Shown: positions 1-9,560 of the stretch, piece after piece
Layout of the letters: every line of letters begins with the position of its first letter
Numbering within the stretch: the first letter of the stretch is position 1
Assembly: GCF_005889725.1 (NCBI RefSeq)
Contig: NZ_VCKX01000120.1
Coordinates: 1-33,991, forward strand
DNA: 33,991 nt
Direction of reading: 5' to 3'
Origin: Nonomuraea zeae
GTDB taxonomy: Bacteria; Actinomycetota; Actinomycetes; Streptosporangiales; Streptosporangiaceae
Program-made: the position numbers and the translations under genes
The notes under the pieces: model-generated
The model's database searches: none
The model's input: only the letters and a program-made list of their open reading frames with translations
What the model was told of the DNA's origin: nothing

Positions 1-141
1 CGCAGACGCCTGACCAGGCACAACCCCCACGCCTAGTGACACGCCGCATCAGCACGCCCGCAAGCGTTTCCCCAGCTCAGACCCCAGATCTATGTGTCTT
101 TCCTGCTACACATCTGCGGAACGCGGGATTCACGGGCGGCG

Positions 142-3100
142 ATGAAGATCGTTTTGTTGGCCTTGGTGTTTCTGCTGCCAGGGCTGCTTCAGCTTTCCAC
201 TCAGCCAGTGGTCGCAGAGGCGCGGCAGACAGATCTGGCGCAGGTGGAGCCGCCCCAGCAGCAGAGGGGGAGCTCCGGAGTCCCGCCCACTTTGGTAGAC
301 GCTTCGGCTACGCGAGCGAATCAAGAAGCCGCTGGCCCGAAGTCGGCTTCCGCCAAGGCACCCGCGGGTGCGCTGGGACCTGACAGGTCCTATGCCGGTG
401 GGGTGTGGACTGCTGAGCGTGAGCCTTCTAGGGGATGGATCCCCCGAGACTCCTTAGAGCGGAAAAGGGCTTCCAGCGTCGATTCGCGAGCGACCGCAAT
501 GGTTGACACGCCCTCGATTGGAACGTCATATCCGGAAAGCGGTACCCAGGTCGACACGCTGACCCCGCAGCTTCGGGTGGAGGCCTACAACACCGGCCTT
601 TCTAACTGGTGGGACATCGAGCGTGAGTACAAGGTCTGCGAGGCAAGCACGTGCACTACCTCGCCTTGGAAGCCGTGGACTGACCCGTACTGGACGGTGC
701 CCGTCGGCAAGCTGCAATGGGGCAAGTCCTACACCTGGGAGATCCGGGTACGGGATATCACTACCGGCGGAACCAGCGTCCGGACCGGCATGTACTTCAC
801 CACCGGTGTCCGTCAGCCGCAGGTGAGTTCCCTCCTGGCCACCAGCGGAGTCAATGGCCAGGAGTTTCATCAGGTGCCGGGCAACTACACGGCTACCGTC
901 ACGGACGCGTCGATCGCCACGGCGGGATCGGTTCCGCTGGCCGTGATGCGCTCCTACAACAGCTTGGACAGACGGGCCAAGACCATGTTCGGCGCGGGCT
1001 GGTCGACCCGCTTCGATATGAAGATCGCCCCAGAGGGCGGGACATCGGAATCGCTCCTGCTCACCTATCCCGATGGGCGGCAGCTCAGGTTTGTGCAGCA
1101 TGTGGGGAAGAGCACCTATCAGCCTCCGCCCGGCATGCACTTCACGCTGACCAAGCAGACCGCTGGCGGCTGGAAGCTGATGGACAAGCAGTCCACGGTG
1201 TATGAGTTCGATACGCAGGGCCGTCTGCTGAATGTGGCCGACAGCCGTGGACGTGGCCAGCAGTTGACCTATACCGAAGGCAAGCTCACCAAGGTGACCG
1301 CGGACGGCGGACGGTCGCTGTCATTCTCCTTCACGGGTGATCATGTCACCGCGGTGTCCACCGACCCGGTCGGCGGGACGCCCCTGACGTGGACCTACCA
1401 CTACGACGGCGATCGCCTGGCCAAGGTGTGCGCTCCCGGGCAGGAATCCAGTTGCACCGCCTACACCTACGACAGCGCTTCACGCTATCGGGAGACGGTG
1501 CTCGACTCCCGTCCCGTCCATTACTTCAGGCTGGGCGAGGTCCGTACCGAGACCTGGCCCGAGGTGGGCACAGTGACGTGCTTCCCCGATGAAGCCGACG
1601 CGGTTGGGTGCCAGACGTTCGGCAGCGGCACCGTGACGGGACAGCCTGGCGCGTTGGCCGGGACGACCAATGCGGCGGCGACCTTTCAAGGCAGCGGGCG
1701 ATCCTCTCACTTCGAAATCGGTCCGACGCTGACCAAGCTGGGTGACCAATTATCGGTCGAGGCATGGTTCAAGACCACGAAATCCGGATTCATTTACTGG
1801 GCGGGAAAGGGTGCCTGGAACGCATCCTCTCCCGGTTATGGGGTTCCCGGCCTGTACGTGGGCACGGACGGCAAGTTGCGGGGCCTGCTCAAGCTCGCGC
1901 TGGGAGCTGAGACCCCCGGCACGCCGGTGGCGTCGCCACAGGCCGTCAACGACGGGCAGTGGCATCACGCGGTCATCACGGTGGCCAACGAGAACACCGC
2001 TCTGTACGTGGATGGCGCGGCTGCCGGATCGGAGCCGGTAGGCGTGGAGGACTGGGACTGGGTCAGTGGTTCGGTGATCGGGACGGGCGCGGCCGACTCG
2101 TACCTGCCCGGAACGCCCGCAGGCATCAGCACGCCGGCCGAGTTCGGTTTCCAGGGCTCCATTGACGAGGTCGCACTCTACGATCGGGCTCTGACCGCCG
2201 CGGAAGTGCGTGCCCATTACGACGCGCGGGCCGAGGCGGCGTTCTCCCTGTCAAAGGTAACGCTCCCATCCGGCCGGACCTGGATGTCGGGCGCTTACGA
2301 TCCCGCCAGCGGCCGGTTGACCAGCATGACCGATGACAATGGCGGAACCTGGAAAATCGGCGTTCCCGTCCTCGACCACGACAAGCGGATCAGCACCGCC
2401 AGCGTCACGGACCCGCGGCAGAAAACGCTGCAGTTCGAGTACGACCCCTGGCGCGGTCATCGACTCGTCTCGGCCACCGACCAACTGGGCAAGAAGACGA
2501 CCTACAGCTACGACACCGGCGGCTTCCTGCAGACCGTCACCGATCCGAACAGCACCAGCATCACCGATTACAGCGACGCACGCGGCAACGTGGTGCAGCG
2601 CAAGACCTGCCGGACAACCAGCAGTTGCCAGTACACCCACTACTCCTACTACTACAACGCCACCAACGTCTTCGACGCGCGCAACAACCTGCTGACCACC
2701 TTCAGGGACGCCCGTTCGGCGAGCAGCACCGACAACACCTACGCGACCGTGTGGGAATACAACACCTACGGCGAACAGACGAAGGAGACCGCTCCGGCAA
2801 CGCCCGACTTCCCGCAAGGCAGGTCCTTGACGATCGCCTACACCGACGGAACGGAAGCGGCCATCGGCGGCGGGACGACGCCCGCCGGTCTGGTGAAGAC
2901 CCGGACGGACGCGCGGGGCAACGTGTGGGAGCAGCGCTACACCGCCGCCGGCGACCTGGCCGAGCAGACGGAGCCGGAAGGACTGATCACCACATACGAC
3001 TACGATGCCGTCGGCCGGGCGGTGGCCCGCACCGAGATCTCCACAGCGTTTCCCGACGGGGTCAAGACCTCCCTCGCCTATGACGGGCTCGGCCAGCTCG

Positions 3101-6100
3101 TCAGGCACACCGGGGCACCGGTGAAGAACGAGATCACCGGTAAGACGCACACCATCGAGACCCGCCACACCTACGATCCGGACGGCAACACCCTCACCGA
3201 CACCGTGGCCGATCTGACCGGCGGCGACCCAGAGCGGACGATCACCTACACCTACGACGCGTTCGGCCGCGAGGAGACGGTGACCGGGCCCGAGGGTGGA
3301 GTGGTGCGCGCGAGCTGGGATACCAGCGGAGCGCGGACCACGGTCACCGACGAGTTGGGCTCGGTGTTCGGCTACACCTACACCGAGCGCGGCGAGCCGG
3401 CCACCCGGACGTTGAAGAACTGGACGGGCAGCCCGGTCAACCCGCAGCCGTCCCAAGAAATCGTGCTGGAGTCCTACTCCTACGACCCCGGCGGGAGGCT
3501 GGCGGCTCAGGTCGACGCGATGGGCCGCAAAACTTCCTACACCTACTTCACCGACGACCTGCTGGCGGACGTGATCGCCAAGGACGTCAAGGTGAACGAC
3601 CTCACCACAGTCAAAGACATAGTGCTGGAGTCGAACACCTACGACGCGGCCGGCAACCGGGCCGGAGTGAAGACGCCCGCGGCTCAGACCACCTTCGCCT
3701 ACGACGCCGCCGGGCGGCTGGCCTCCTCCACGTTCGATCCGGCGGGACTGGCTCGCAAGGTCACCAACGCCTACGACGCCAACGACAACCTCCTCAAACA
3801 GACGCTCACGGCGGCAGGGACGAGCCGGGCCGAGAGCGTGGAGTTCGGCTACAACAAGGAGAACCAGCTCGTCCGCCAGACGGTGGAGAACGGTGAAACG
3901 GATCTGACCACGACCTGGTCGGTGGACCAGCGCGGCCTGGTCACCGCGAGCGTGGACCCGCGCGGCAACCTCAGCGGCGCCACGGCCGCCGACTTCACCA
4001 CCCACCACCGCTACGACGCCCACGGCCGCCTGGTCGAGGCGAAGGCTCCGACGGTCACGGTCGAACGCGCAGGCACCGCCGAGTCCACCCGCCCGACCAC
4101 GCGCTTCGGCTACGACAGTGCCGGGCGGCAGACGCACGTCATCGACGCCGAGGGCCGCCAGAGCACGACGGCATTCGACAAGCTCGGCAGGGTGACCGCG
4201 GTAACCGGTACGCCGTACACGCCGCCTGGCGGCACCCCGCTCGTTCCCCAGCAGTCCTTCGCCTATGACGCGGCCGGCCAGCTCACGAAGGTCACCGACG
4301 CGCGCGGGAACAGCTCGACTGCCGAGTACGACGCGCTGGGCAACCAGGTCCGCACCACACAACCGGCGATCGACGGGCAGCCCGGCGGCCAGGAGGTCAC
4401 GGAGTACGACCTGGCGGGCGAGCCGCTGGCGCAGGTGGATCCGACGGGCGGCCGGATCGAGGCCACCTACGACGACCTGGGCCGCATGATCACGCGGACG
4501 CTGATCGAGCGCCGGCCCGCCATGGCCGCGTACACGACGAAATTCTCTTACACCAACGCGGGCTTCCCCGACACCATGACCCCGCCCATCGGCAAGGCGA
4601 CGTCCTATGGCGTCAACGCGGCGGGCGAGATCACCAAGATCACCGACCCGCTCGGGTACCTGACCGAGATCGCCTACGACGCGGCCGGGCGGACGGCCAA
4701 AACGACCACACCGCTCAGGTACGCGAGCGTCTTGGAGTACGACCTGGCCGGTCGGCTGATCGCGAGCAAGGACCTTGACACCGCCGGCGCTATGAAGCGG
4801 ATGGTCGAACACGGCTACGACGCCGCCTCCAACCCGGTGCGCACCACCTCCGGCGAGGGCCACGTCACCACCCGCTCCTACGACGCCACGAACGTCCAGA
4901 CCCAGCTTGTCGAACCGGTCTCGGCGACGGAGTCGATCACGACGACGTTCGGCTATGACGCGACCCGGGCTCCGACCCGCAGCACCGACGGCCGCGGTAA
5001 CACGGTGTGGACGGGATACAACACCCTCGGGCTGGTGGAGACGGTCACTGAGCCGTCCACCGCGGCTCACCCCGCGCCCGCCGACCGTACCTGGACACAG
5101 TCCTACGACGCGGCGGGCAACCTCACCGTCCTGCAGCAGCCGGGCGGCGTGCGCATCGACCGGCACTACGACGCCCTGAACCGGCTCACCAAGGAGACCG
5201 GCCAGGGCGCCCAGGTCGCCACCCCCGAGCGGGGCTACCGCTACGACGCCACCGGGCGCCAGGTTGGCATCGGCGACTACAGCCTGGAGTACAACGACCG
5301 AGGACTGCTCACCAAGGTCACCCGTGGCGCCACCCAGATCGCCCTCGCAGCCTTCACCTATGACGCCCTCGGAAACCCGCTGACCAGGTCTGACAGCTCC
5401 GGCAACGCCACCTTCACCTGGGACGACAACACCCGCCTGGCCACCGCGGCCGACCCGGTGAGCGGCCGCGCCTTCACCTACGGCTACGACAAGGACTCCC
5501 GGCTGACCTCGCTGAACTCCACCAGCCCGGTCAACACCCAGGTCTTCACCTACGACCCGCTCAGCCGCGTGGAGACCCACACGCTCAAGAGCGCCACCGC
5601 CCAGCTCGCCAAGATCACCTACGGCTGGGACAAAGACGACCACCTCATCTCGAAAACGACCGAAGGCACCGCCGGTGCGGGTGGCAACACCTACGGCTAC
5701 GACCGCGCCGGCCGCCTGACCTCCTGGACCGCCCCGAACGGCAACGTCACCAGCTACACCTGGGACGGCGCGGGCAACCGGACCAAGGCCGGCGAGGCGA
5801 CCTACACCTACGACGAGCGCAACCGCCTGCTGTCCGGTGCCGGGACCGACTACACCTACACCCCGCGCGGCACCCTGGCCACCGAGACCACCGGCACTGC
5901 CACCAAGAACCTCGTCTTCGACGCCTTCGACCGGCTGGTCAACGACGGCGAAGCCACCTACGCCTATGACGCACTCGGTCGGCTGACCACACGCAAGAAG
6001 GGCACCGAGGAGAGCCGCTTCACCTACTCAGGCCTGGCCAACGACATCACCACGGTGTCGGACCAGACCGGCACGACCAAGGCGAAATACGGCCGCGACC

Positions 6101-8082
6101 CCAGCGGCGGCATCCTCAGCCTCCAGGAGGGCGGCGATCCCGCCCTGGGGGTCATGTCCGACCTGCACAGCGACGTGGTGGCCACCTTCTCCGGCACCGC
6201 CCTGGTGGACTCTGTCGCCTACAACCCCTTCGGCGAGCCGATCGCCCGCACCGGCGCCCAGCGCTCGCTCGGATACCAGGGCGAGTACACCGACCCGGAC
6301 ACCGGCAAGGTCAACATGGACGCCCGCTGGTACGTGCCGGGCACCGGCGGCTTCGCCTCCCGCGACGACTGGACGCTGTCCCCCGACCCCTCCAGCCAAC
6401 TCAACCGCTACCTCTACGGCCAGGGCGACCCACTCGCCCACCAGGACCCGAACGGCCACTCGCCGCACATCAACGTCAACATGAACGTCCCCCGCCCCGA
6501 GCCCGGCTTCAAGAAGGGCTGGTCCCAGAACTGGTGCAACGGGGGCGGCGGTCCGACCTGCGCACAAGCAGAGAAGTTCGAGGCCGCAGGCAAGACCGAG
6601 GCTGAGTTCTACGACCGGGTTCACGCGCCCGCCGCCCAGCACTACAACAAGGCGGACAAGCAGAACTCCGACACCTGGACCGGCTCCGGCGACCCCGGGA
6701 AGAAGCACAAGCAAGGAAATCGCCCCACCGGCAAGAAAAGAACGCAAGGGCAGAGCTCCAGCGGCACCAAGAAGGACGACAAGAAAAGAACCAAGAAACG
6801 TCGCGACCGGTCCGACGACGACGATGACGAACAGGCGCGCAGCCTCGACTCCGACCGCCGCGACGACCGCCGCTGTACCCGCAACTGTCCGCAGCCGAAG
6901 AAACCCGCAGCGAAGAAGAGGACGCCGACCAAACCCAAGAAGGCCGTGAAAGGCTCGGTCAAATCGTCGGCCAAGGGTGGCACGCCCAAGAAGCGCCAGA
7001 CCAAGAAGAGCACGGACGAGAAGTGCCGCACCGGCCCCTGCACGGGCACCTACAGCGGCATCGAACTGGGCCGCGGCAGCGTCGCCACCGCCTCCGACTA
7101 CGGCGTCAGCGACTGGAAGAAGGACATCGTCGAGGATCTCGCCGAGACGACGACCGATTCCATCATCGACGAGATCCTCGACGACGTCGCCCCCGACCTT
7201 CCACCCAGCAACCCGCCCGGCCTGAACGGCTGCACGCCATCAGGCAACAGCTTCGTCCCCGGCACACGGGTACTGATGGCAGACGGCAGCCACCAGCCGA
7301 TCGAAGACGTGAAGGTCGGAGACCGGGTCATCGCCACGGACCCCGTGACCGGAATCACGGCCGCCAAGCCGGTCACCACGCTGATCACCGGCGACGGCAC
7401 CAAACACCTCGTCAAAATCACCGTAGACGTCGACGGGGCCCGCGGCGGCACGACCGACGACATCACCGCCACCGACAACCACCCCTTCTGGGTGCCCGCA
7501 CTGCGTGAATGGGTCGACGCTGGCCAACTGCAGCCTGGGATCTGGCTGCAGACCTCAGCGGGCACCTACATCCAGGTCACTGCGGTCCAGGTGCGGACAG
7601 CCATCCAACGGGTCCACAACCTCACCGTAGACGGAATACACACCTACTACGCGGCTGCGGGTGCAACCGACCTACTGGTCCACAACGCTGACTGCACCAA
7701 TGTTCTGTCGAATACGCCTGATGTCGACAACGCAGACACGCTAAGGGGACACGATCCGGGTACCGCCTTCAGTGGCGTATATGACCCAACGAGCGGTACA
7801 TTTCGAGCTCAGCTGAACGTTCCGCTAAGAGGCCCGAACACACCTCCAAACGCCGTGAACCGCACGGGCGGACACGGCGAGATCAACTTCTTGCACTTCC
7901 GCGGTTCTCGGGACACGGTTGGGTTCACACTCTTCAAGGACGAGGAAGGCTTGTCGGTAGGCTGGCTCTCAAGAAGCGTCAATGGACGAAACCATGGCGA
8001 TCCAATGGCTCCCATGGAGCATCGACAGGGAATCATGGATCTTGTGTCGGTGACCACTGGTCTACCAGTGAAGTCTCGATGA
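142..8082 (+). CDS. Secreted RHS/YD-repeat polymorphic toxin with LamG, Hint and C-terminal toxin domains
   Basis: A protein of about 2646 residues. The ATG at 142 is preferred over the upstream in-frame GTG at 94 because it opens directly on a signal peptide (MKIVLLALVFLLPGLL..., cleavage near VVA-EA). Domain order by nucleotide: Fn3-like region 520-800; DUF6531-type RHS entry region about 900-1440; LamG/concanavalin-like domain about 1500-2220 (WHHAVITV, SIDEVALYDRALT); then dozens of YD repeats (YDAAGR-like) about 2240-6230; the RHS core ending in RYLYGQGDP...DPNG at about 6400-6460; a Lys/Arg/Asp-rich linker 6660-7020; a Hint domain 7249-7686; and a C-terminal toxin. RHS repeats of this type form a hollow shell that encapsulates the toxin, which is released by cleavage (family knowledge). 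The sequence supports a WapA-like exported contact-dependent toxin. Its target is unknown. The downstream gene is its likely immunity gene. Confidence 0.93.
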   Translation: MKIVLLALVFLLPGLLQLSTQPVVAEARQTDLAQVEPPQQQRGSSGVPPTLVDASATRANQEAAGPKSASAKAPAGALGPDRSYAGGVWTAEREPSRGWIPRDSLERKRASSVDSRATAMVDTPSIGTSYPESGTQVDTLTPQLRVEAYNTGLSNWWDIEREYKVCEASTCTTSPWKPWTDPYWTVPVGKLQWGKSYTWEIRVRDITTGGTSVRTGMYFTTGVRQPQVSSLLATSGVNGQEFHQVPGNYTATVTDASIATAGSVPLAVMRSYNSLDRRAKTMFGAGWSTRFDMKIAPEGGTSESLLLTYPDGRQLRFVQHVGKSTYQPPPGMHFTLTKQTAGGWKLMDKQSTVYEFDTQGRLLNVADSRGRGQQLTYTEGKLTKVTADGGRSLSFSFTGDHVTAVSTDPVGGTPLTWTYHYDGDRLAKVCAPGQESSCTAYTYDSASRYRETVLDSRPVHYFRLGEVRTETWPEVGTVTCFPDEADAVGCQTFGSGTVTGQPGALAGTTNAAATFQGSGRSSHFEIGPTLTKLGDQLSVEAWFKTTKSGFIYWAGKGAWNASSPGYGVPGLYVGTDGKLRGLLKLALGAETPGTPVASPQAVNDGQWHHAVITVANENTALYVDGAAAGSEPVGVEDWDWVSGSVIGTGAADSYLPGTPAGISTPAEFGFQGSIDEVALYDRALTAAEVRAHYDARAEAAFSLSKVTLPSGRTWMSGAYDPASGRLTSMTDDNGGTWKIGVPVLDHDKRISTASVTDPRQKTLQFEYDPWRGHRLVSATDQLGKKTTYSYDTGGFLQTVTDPNSTSITDYSDARGNVVQRKTCRTTSSCQYTHYSYYYNATNVFDARNNLLTTFRDARSASSTDNTYATVWEYNTYGEQTKETAPATPDFPQGRSLTIAYTDGTEAAIGGGTTPAGLVKTRTDARGNVWEQRYTAAGDLAEQTEPEGLITTYDYDAVGRAVARTEISTAFPDGVKTSLAYDGLGQLVRHTGAPVKNEITGKTHTIETRHTYDPDGNTLTDTVADLTGGDPERTITYTYDAFGREETVTGPEGGVVRASWDTSGARTTVTDELGSVFGYTYTERGEPATRTLKNWTGSPVNPQPSQEIVLESYSYDPGGRLAAQVDAMGRKTSYTYFTDDLLADVIAKDVKVNDLTTVKDIVLESNTYDAAGNRAGVKTPAAQTTFAYDAAGRLASSTFDPAGLARKVTNAYDANDNLLKQTLTAAGTSRAESVEFGYNKENQLVRQTVENGETDLTTTWSVDQRGLVTASVDPRGNLSGATAADFTTHHRYDAHGRLVEAKAPTVTVERAGTAESTRPTTRFGYDSAGRQTHVIDAEGRQSTTAFDKLGRVTAVTGTPYTPPGGTPLVPQQSFAYDAAGQLTKVTDARGNSSTAEYDALGNQVRTTQPAIDGQPGGQEVTEYDLAGEPLAQVDPTGGRIEATYDDLGRMITRTLIERRPAMAAYTTKFSYTNAGFPDTMTPPIGKATSYGVNAAGEITKITDPLGYLTEIAYDAAGRTAKTTTPLRYASVLEYDLAGRLIASKDLDTAGAMKRMVEHGYDAASNPVRTTSGEGHVTTRSYDATNVQTQLVEPVSATESITTTFGYDATRAPTRSTDGRGNTVWTGYNTLGLVETVTEPSTAAHPAPADRTWTQSYDAAGNLTVLQQPGGVRIDRHYDALNRLTKETGQGAQVATPERGYRYDATGRQVGIGDYSLEYNDRGLLTKVTRGATQIALAAFTYDALGNPLTRSDSSGNATFTWDDNTRLATAADPVSGRAFTYGYDKDSRLTSLNSTSPVNTQVFTYDPLSRVETHTLKSATAQLAKITYGWDKDDHLISKTTEGTAGAGGNTYGYDRAGRLTSWTAPNGNVTSYTWDGAGNRTKAGEATYTYDERNRLLSGAGTDYTYTPRGTLATETTGTATKNLVFDAFDRLVNDGEATYAYDALGRLTTRKKGTEESRFTYSGLANDITTVSDQTGTTKAKYGRDPSGGILSLQEGGDPALGVMSDLHSDVVATFSGTALVDSVAYNPFGEPIARTGAQRSLGYQGEYTDPDTGKVNMDARWYVPGTGGFASRDDWTLSPDPSSQLNRYLYGQGDPLAHQDPNGHSPHINVNMNVPRPEPGFKKGWSQNWCNGGGGPTCAQAEKFEAAGKTEAEFYDRVHAPAAQHYNKADKQNSDTWTGSGDPGKKHKQGNRPTGKKRTQGQSSSGTKKDDKKRTKKRRDRSDDDDDEQARSLDSDRRDDRRCTRNCPQPKKPAAKKRTPTKPKKAVKGSVKSSAKGGTPKKRQTKKSTDEKCRTGPCTGTYSGIELGRGSVATASDYGVSDWKKDIVEDLAETTTDSIIDEILDDVAPDLPPSNPPGLNGCTPSGNSFVPGTRVLMADGSHQPIEDVKVGDRVIATDPVTGITAAKPVTTLITGDGTKHLVKITVDVDGARGGTTDDITATDNHPFWVPALREWVDAGQLQPGIWLQTSAGTYIQVTAVQVRTAIQRVHNLTVDGIHTYYAAAGATDLLVHNADCTNVLSNTPDVDNADTLRGHDPGTAFSGVYDPTSGTFRAQLNVPLRGPNTPPNAVNRTGGHGEINFLHFRGSRDTVGFTLFKDEEGLSVGWLSRSVNGRNHGDPMAPMEHRQGIMDLVSVTTGLPVKSR
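7249..7686 (+). other. Hint (pretoxin autoprotease) domain of the RHS protein
   Basis: The block starts at SFVPGTRVLMADG, has the internal TATDNHPFWV histidine motif and ends in TDLLVHN, which are the A, B and C-terminal signatures of Hint/intein-like autoprocessing domains. The first residue is Ser rather than Cys, which is allowed in these domains. Family knowledge says Hint domains cut just after the terminal Asn, which would release the part encoded from about 7687. Confidence 0.88.
7687..8079 (+). other. Variable C-terminal toxin domain, family not recognised
   Basis: About 131 residues follow the Hint VHN end. Candidate functional residues are in NRTGGHGEINFLHF and SRSVNGRNHGDPM (two His, with Arg and Glu nearby). 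There is one Cys only (ADC at the junction), so a PCxxC-type zinc deaminase is unlikely. A nuclease or other His-dependent enzyme is possible but not shown. The toxin role is inferred from its position after a Hint domain and before a candidate immunity gene. Confidence 0.7.
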
Positions 8083-8093
8083 AAGGAGTGATC

Positions 8094-8516
8094 ATGTATG
8101 TATTGCGCATGCCCCTGCCCAGCATGCTGCTAACCGCCATCGCAAGAGGTAGTTGGCGAACACCGGGGGATTTGGGGCTATTGGAGAGGGTATTCCGTTG
8201 CGAAGCAGTCGATCCCCGCTTCTATTCAAAACAAGAGATCTTGAGTGAGACGGAGCGTTGGCATGCCGAAAATGACCCGGAAATTCTTGCTCAATATGAA
8301 GGAAGGATAAACACTGAGGATCCACCAGGAGACATCGTTCGACATCGATCGATAATCATCGGCGATCTCGGGCCAGATTTGCCATTTGCTCTGGATTACC
8401 GGCGAGTCGATGAGGAACCATCAGTTATCTTCTTGACGGTAGAGGGGAACTGGCGAGAGGTAGCGCCAAGCATTGCGGCGTTCATGAGAGCCCTGAAGAT
8501 CGACTATGTACCTTAA
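8094..8516 (+). CDS. Putative immunity protein, SMI1/KNR4 (SUKH)-like
   Basis: A protein of 140 residues directly behind the RHS toxin. An in-frame ATG at 8079 overlaps the toxin stop, but the ATG at 8094 has an ideal Shine-Dalgarno (AAAGGAG at 8082-8088, 5-nt spacer) and is chosen. The C-terminal half reads IGDLGPDLPFALDYRR, then P-VIFL, then W-EVAPSI-AFM. This pattern matches the SMI1/KNR4 fold, a common immunity superfamily in polymorphic-toxin loci (recognition by eye, moderate certainty). The soluble, acidic protein has no signal peptide, as expected for a cytosolic antitoxin. Base composition is clearly less GC-rich than neighbouring core genes. The toxin-immunity pairing is inferred from position. 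Confidence 0.72.
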   Translation: MYVLRMPLPSMLLTAIARGSWRTPGDLGLLERVFRCEAVDPRFYSKQEILSETERWHAENDPEILAQYEGRINTEDPPGDIVRHRSIIIGDLGPDLPFALDYRRVDEEPSVIFLTVEGNWREVAPSIAAFMRALKIDYVP

Positions 8517-9102
8517 TTAAGGTTGGCCACGACAACGAGCGCTCAACGATGAGGACGTGCGCGGCTGAGACCAGCCGGTCGACGGCGGACTGCGCAAGTA
8601 GCGGGTCGGCCATCATGGCCAGCCATTCGCCCGGCTCACGGTTGGAGGTCATGACAGTGGCGGCCTTGCGGTGGCGTTCCACGACCAGTTCGTAGAAGTC
8701 GGCCGTCTCGATCTGGCCCAGGCCTTTGAGCGCGAAGTCGTCGATGATCAGCAACTGGACGTGGGCCAGGCGGCGCATCTCGGTCTCGACGCTGTTGTCC
8801 AGCCGGGCGACCTTGAGCCGTTTGAACAGCTCGTCGGCGCGGGCCACCACGGTGGTGTAGCGGCGGCGAACGACGATATGGCCGAGCGCGGTGGCCAGAT
8901 GTGTCTTTCCCGTTCCGACCGGCCCCAAGATCAGTGCCCCGTAATCGGCGTGGCCCAGCTGTCGCTGCTGGGCCAGGGCGAGGCGTTCGGGCAGGGTGTC
9001 GAGCATCTTGCCGAGCTTGAGCGCCCGCAGCGTGGTCTTGAGGTCTCCGATGATCGGATCACGGACACGGCTGCCCGTCGTGCTGCCCGTCGTGCCGGTC
9101 AT
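8482..9102 (-). pseudogene. istB: IstB-like transposition helper ATPase, internally deleted
   Basis: A 206-residue reading frame with AAA+ features: Walker A GPVGTGKT at residues 60-67 and Walker B LLIIDD with Asp121/Asp122. It also has the DFYELVVERHR and TSNREPGEW blocks typical of IS21 IstB. Family members are about 250-265 residues. Here LALAQQRQLGHAD (to residue 53) jumps directly to YGALILGP, so roughly 55-60 residues between the N-terminal helix bundle and Walker A appear deleted in frame. The tail after VLIVE (SLSWPTLIKVHSRSSGLS) does not look like IstB and reads into the end of the neighbouring immunity gene on the other strand. Probably non-functional. Confidence 0.8.
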
Positions 9103-9560
9103 GAGGATCGCTCCAGTGCGTCGCTGGGGCCCAGGAGCGTCAGGCGAGCGCGGCGGGCCGGGTTGAACTCGGCGGGGTCACGGGCGAAGCGGCCCGCGCC
9201 GGGCGTGGCGGCGGGACCGGGACGTGCTCGGTGCCAGCTGCGAGCATCGTCGAGATCTTCGACACCGACAGCACGTCCAGCTCCAGCGCCTTGCCGCAGG
9301 CCGCCTCGACGCCGCCGGCGCCGTAGCGGCGCCCAGGCCGAGCAGCCGGTAGACCTGCCGCATCCGCGTCCAGGGCAGACTGTCGTCGAAGTGCCGCTCA
9401 GCATAGATACCGACGTTGACCCCGGCCCAGCGGGCGGCGCGGACCAGCGTGTCGATGTCACCCATCGCGTAGGCGGCCCGATGCTCGGGCAGGTCGGCCC
9501 GGTCGGTGCTGCGCCCGCCGGCCTCCTGGCGCAGGTGGGTCTTGACTGGGACCATGCGAA
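8530..9560 (-). mobile_element. Decayed IS21-family element (istA 3' part plus istB)
   Basis: The minus strand holds the end of an IstA transposase followed by IstB with the typical 4-nt ATGA overlap (9099-9102). Most of istA is missing, and the far end of istB runs into foreign sequence shortly after 8545. Both element ends therefore seem lost and I see no terminal repeats. It lies between the RHS immunity gene and the remains of an older toxin cassette. Boundaries are approximate, set where similarity to IstA/IstB stops. Confidence 0.75.
9099..9558 (-). pseudogene. istA: IstA transposase, C-terminal fragment with frameshifts
   Basis: The minus strand encodes KTHLRQEAGGRSTDRADLP and ...TLVRAARWAGVNVGIYAERHF...LPWTRMRQVYRLLGLG, which are characteristic of the C-terminal part of IS21-family IstA. 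After LLGLG the frame is lost. The continuation (YGAGGVEAACGKALELDVLS) lies in a second frame and the final part (GRFARDPAEF) in a third, ending at a TGA that overlaps the istB start. At least two frameshifts are present and the catalytic N-terminal two thirds are absent. Confidence 0.78.

Noticed and set aside
2251..5643. Long 1130-residue open frame on the minus strand opposite the RHS gene
   Set aside because: Low-complexity Val/Gly/Arg-rich product that mirrors the YD-repeat codons on the other strand; no motifs and no RBS, so a high-GC shadow.
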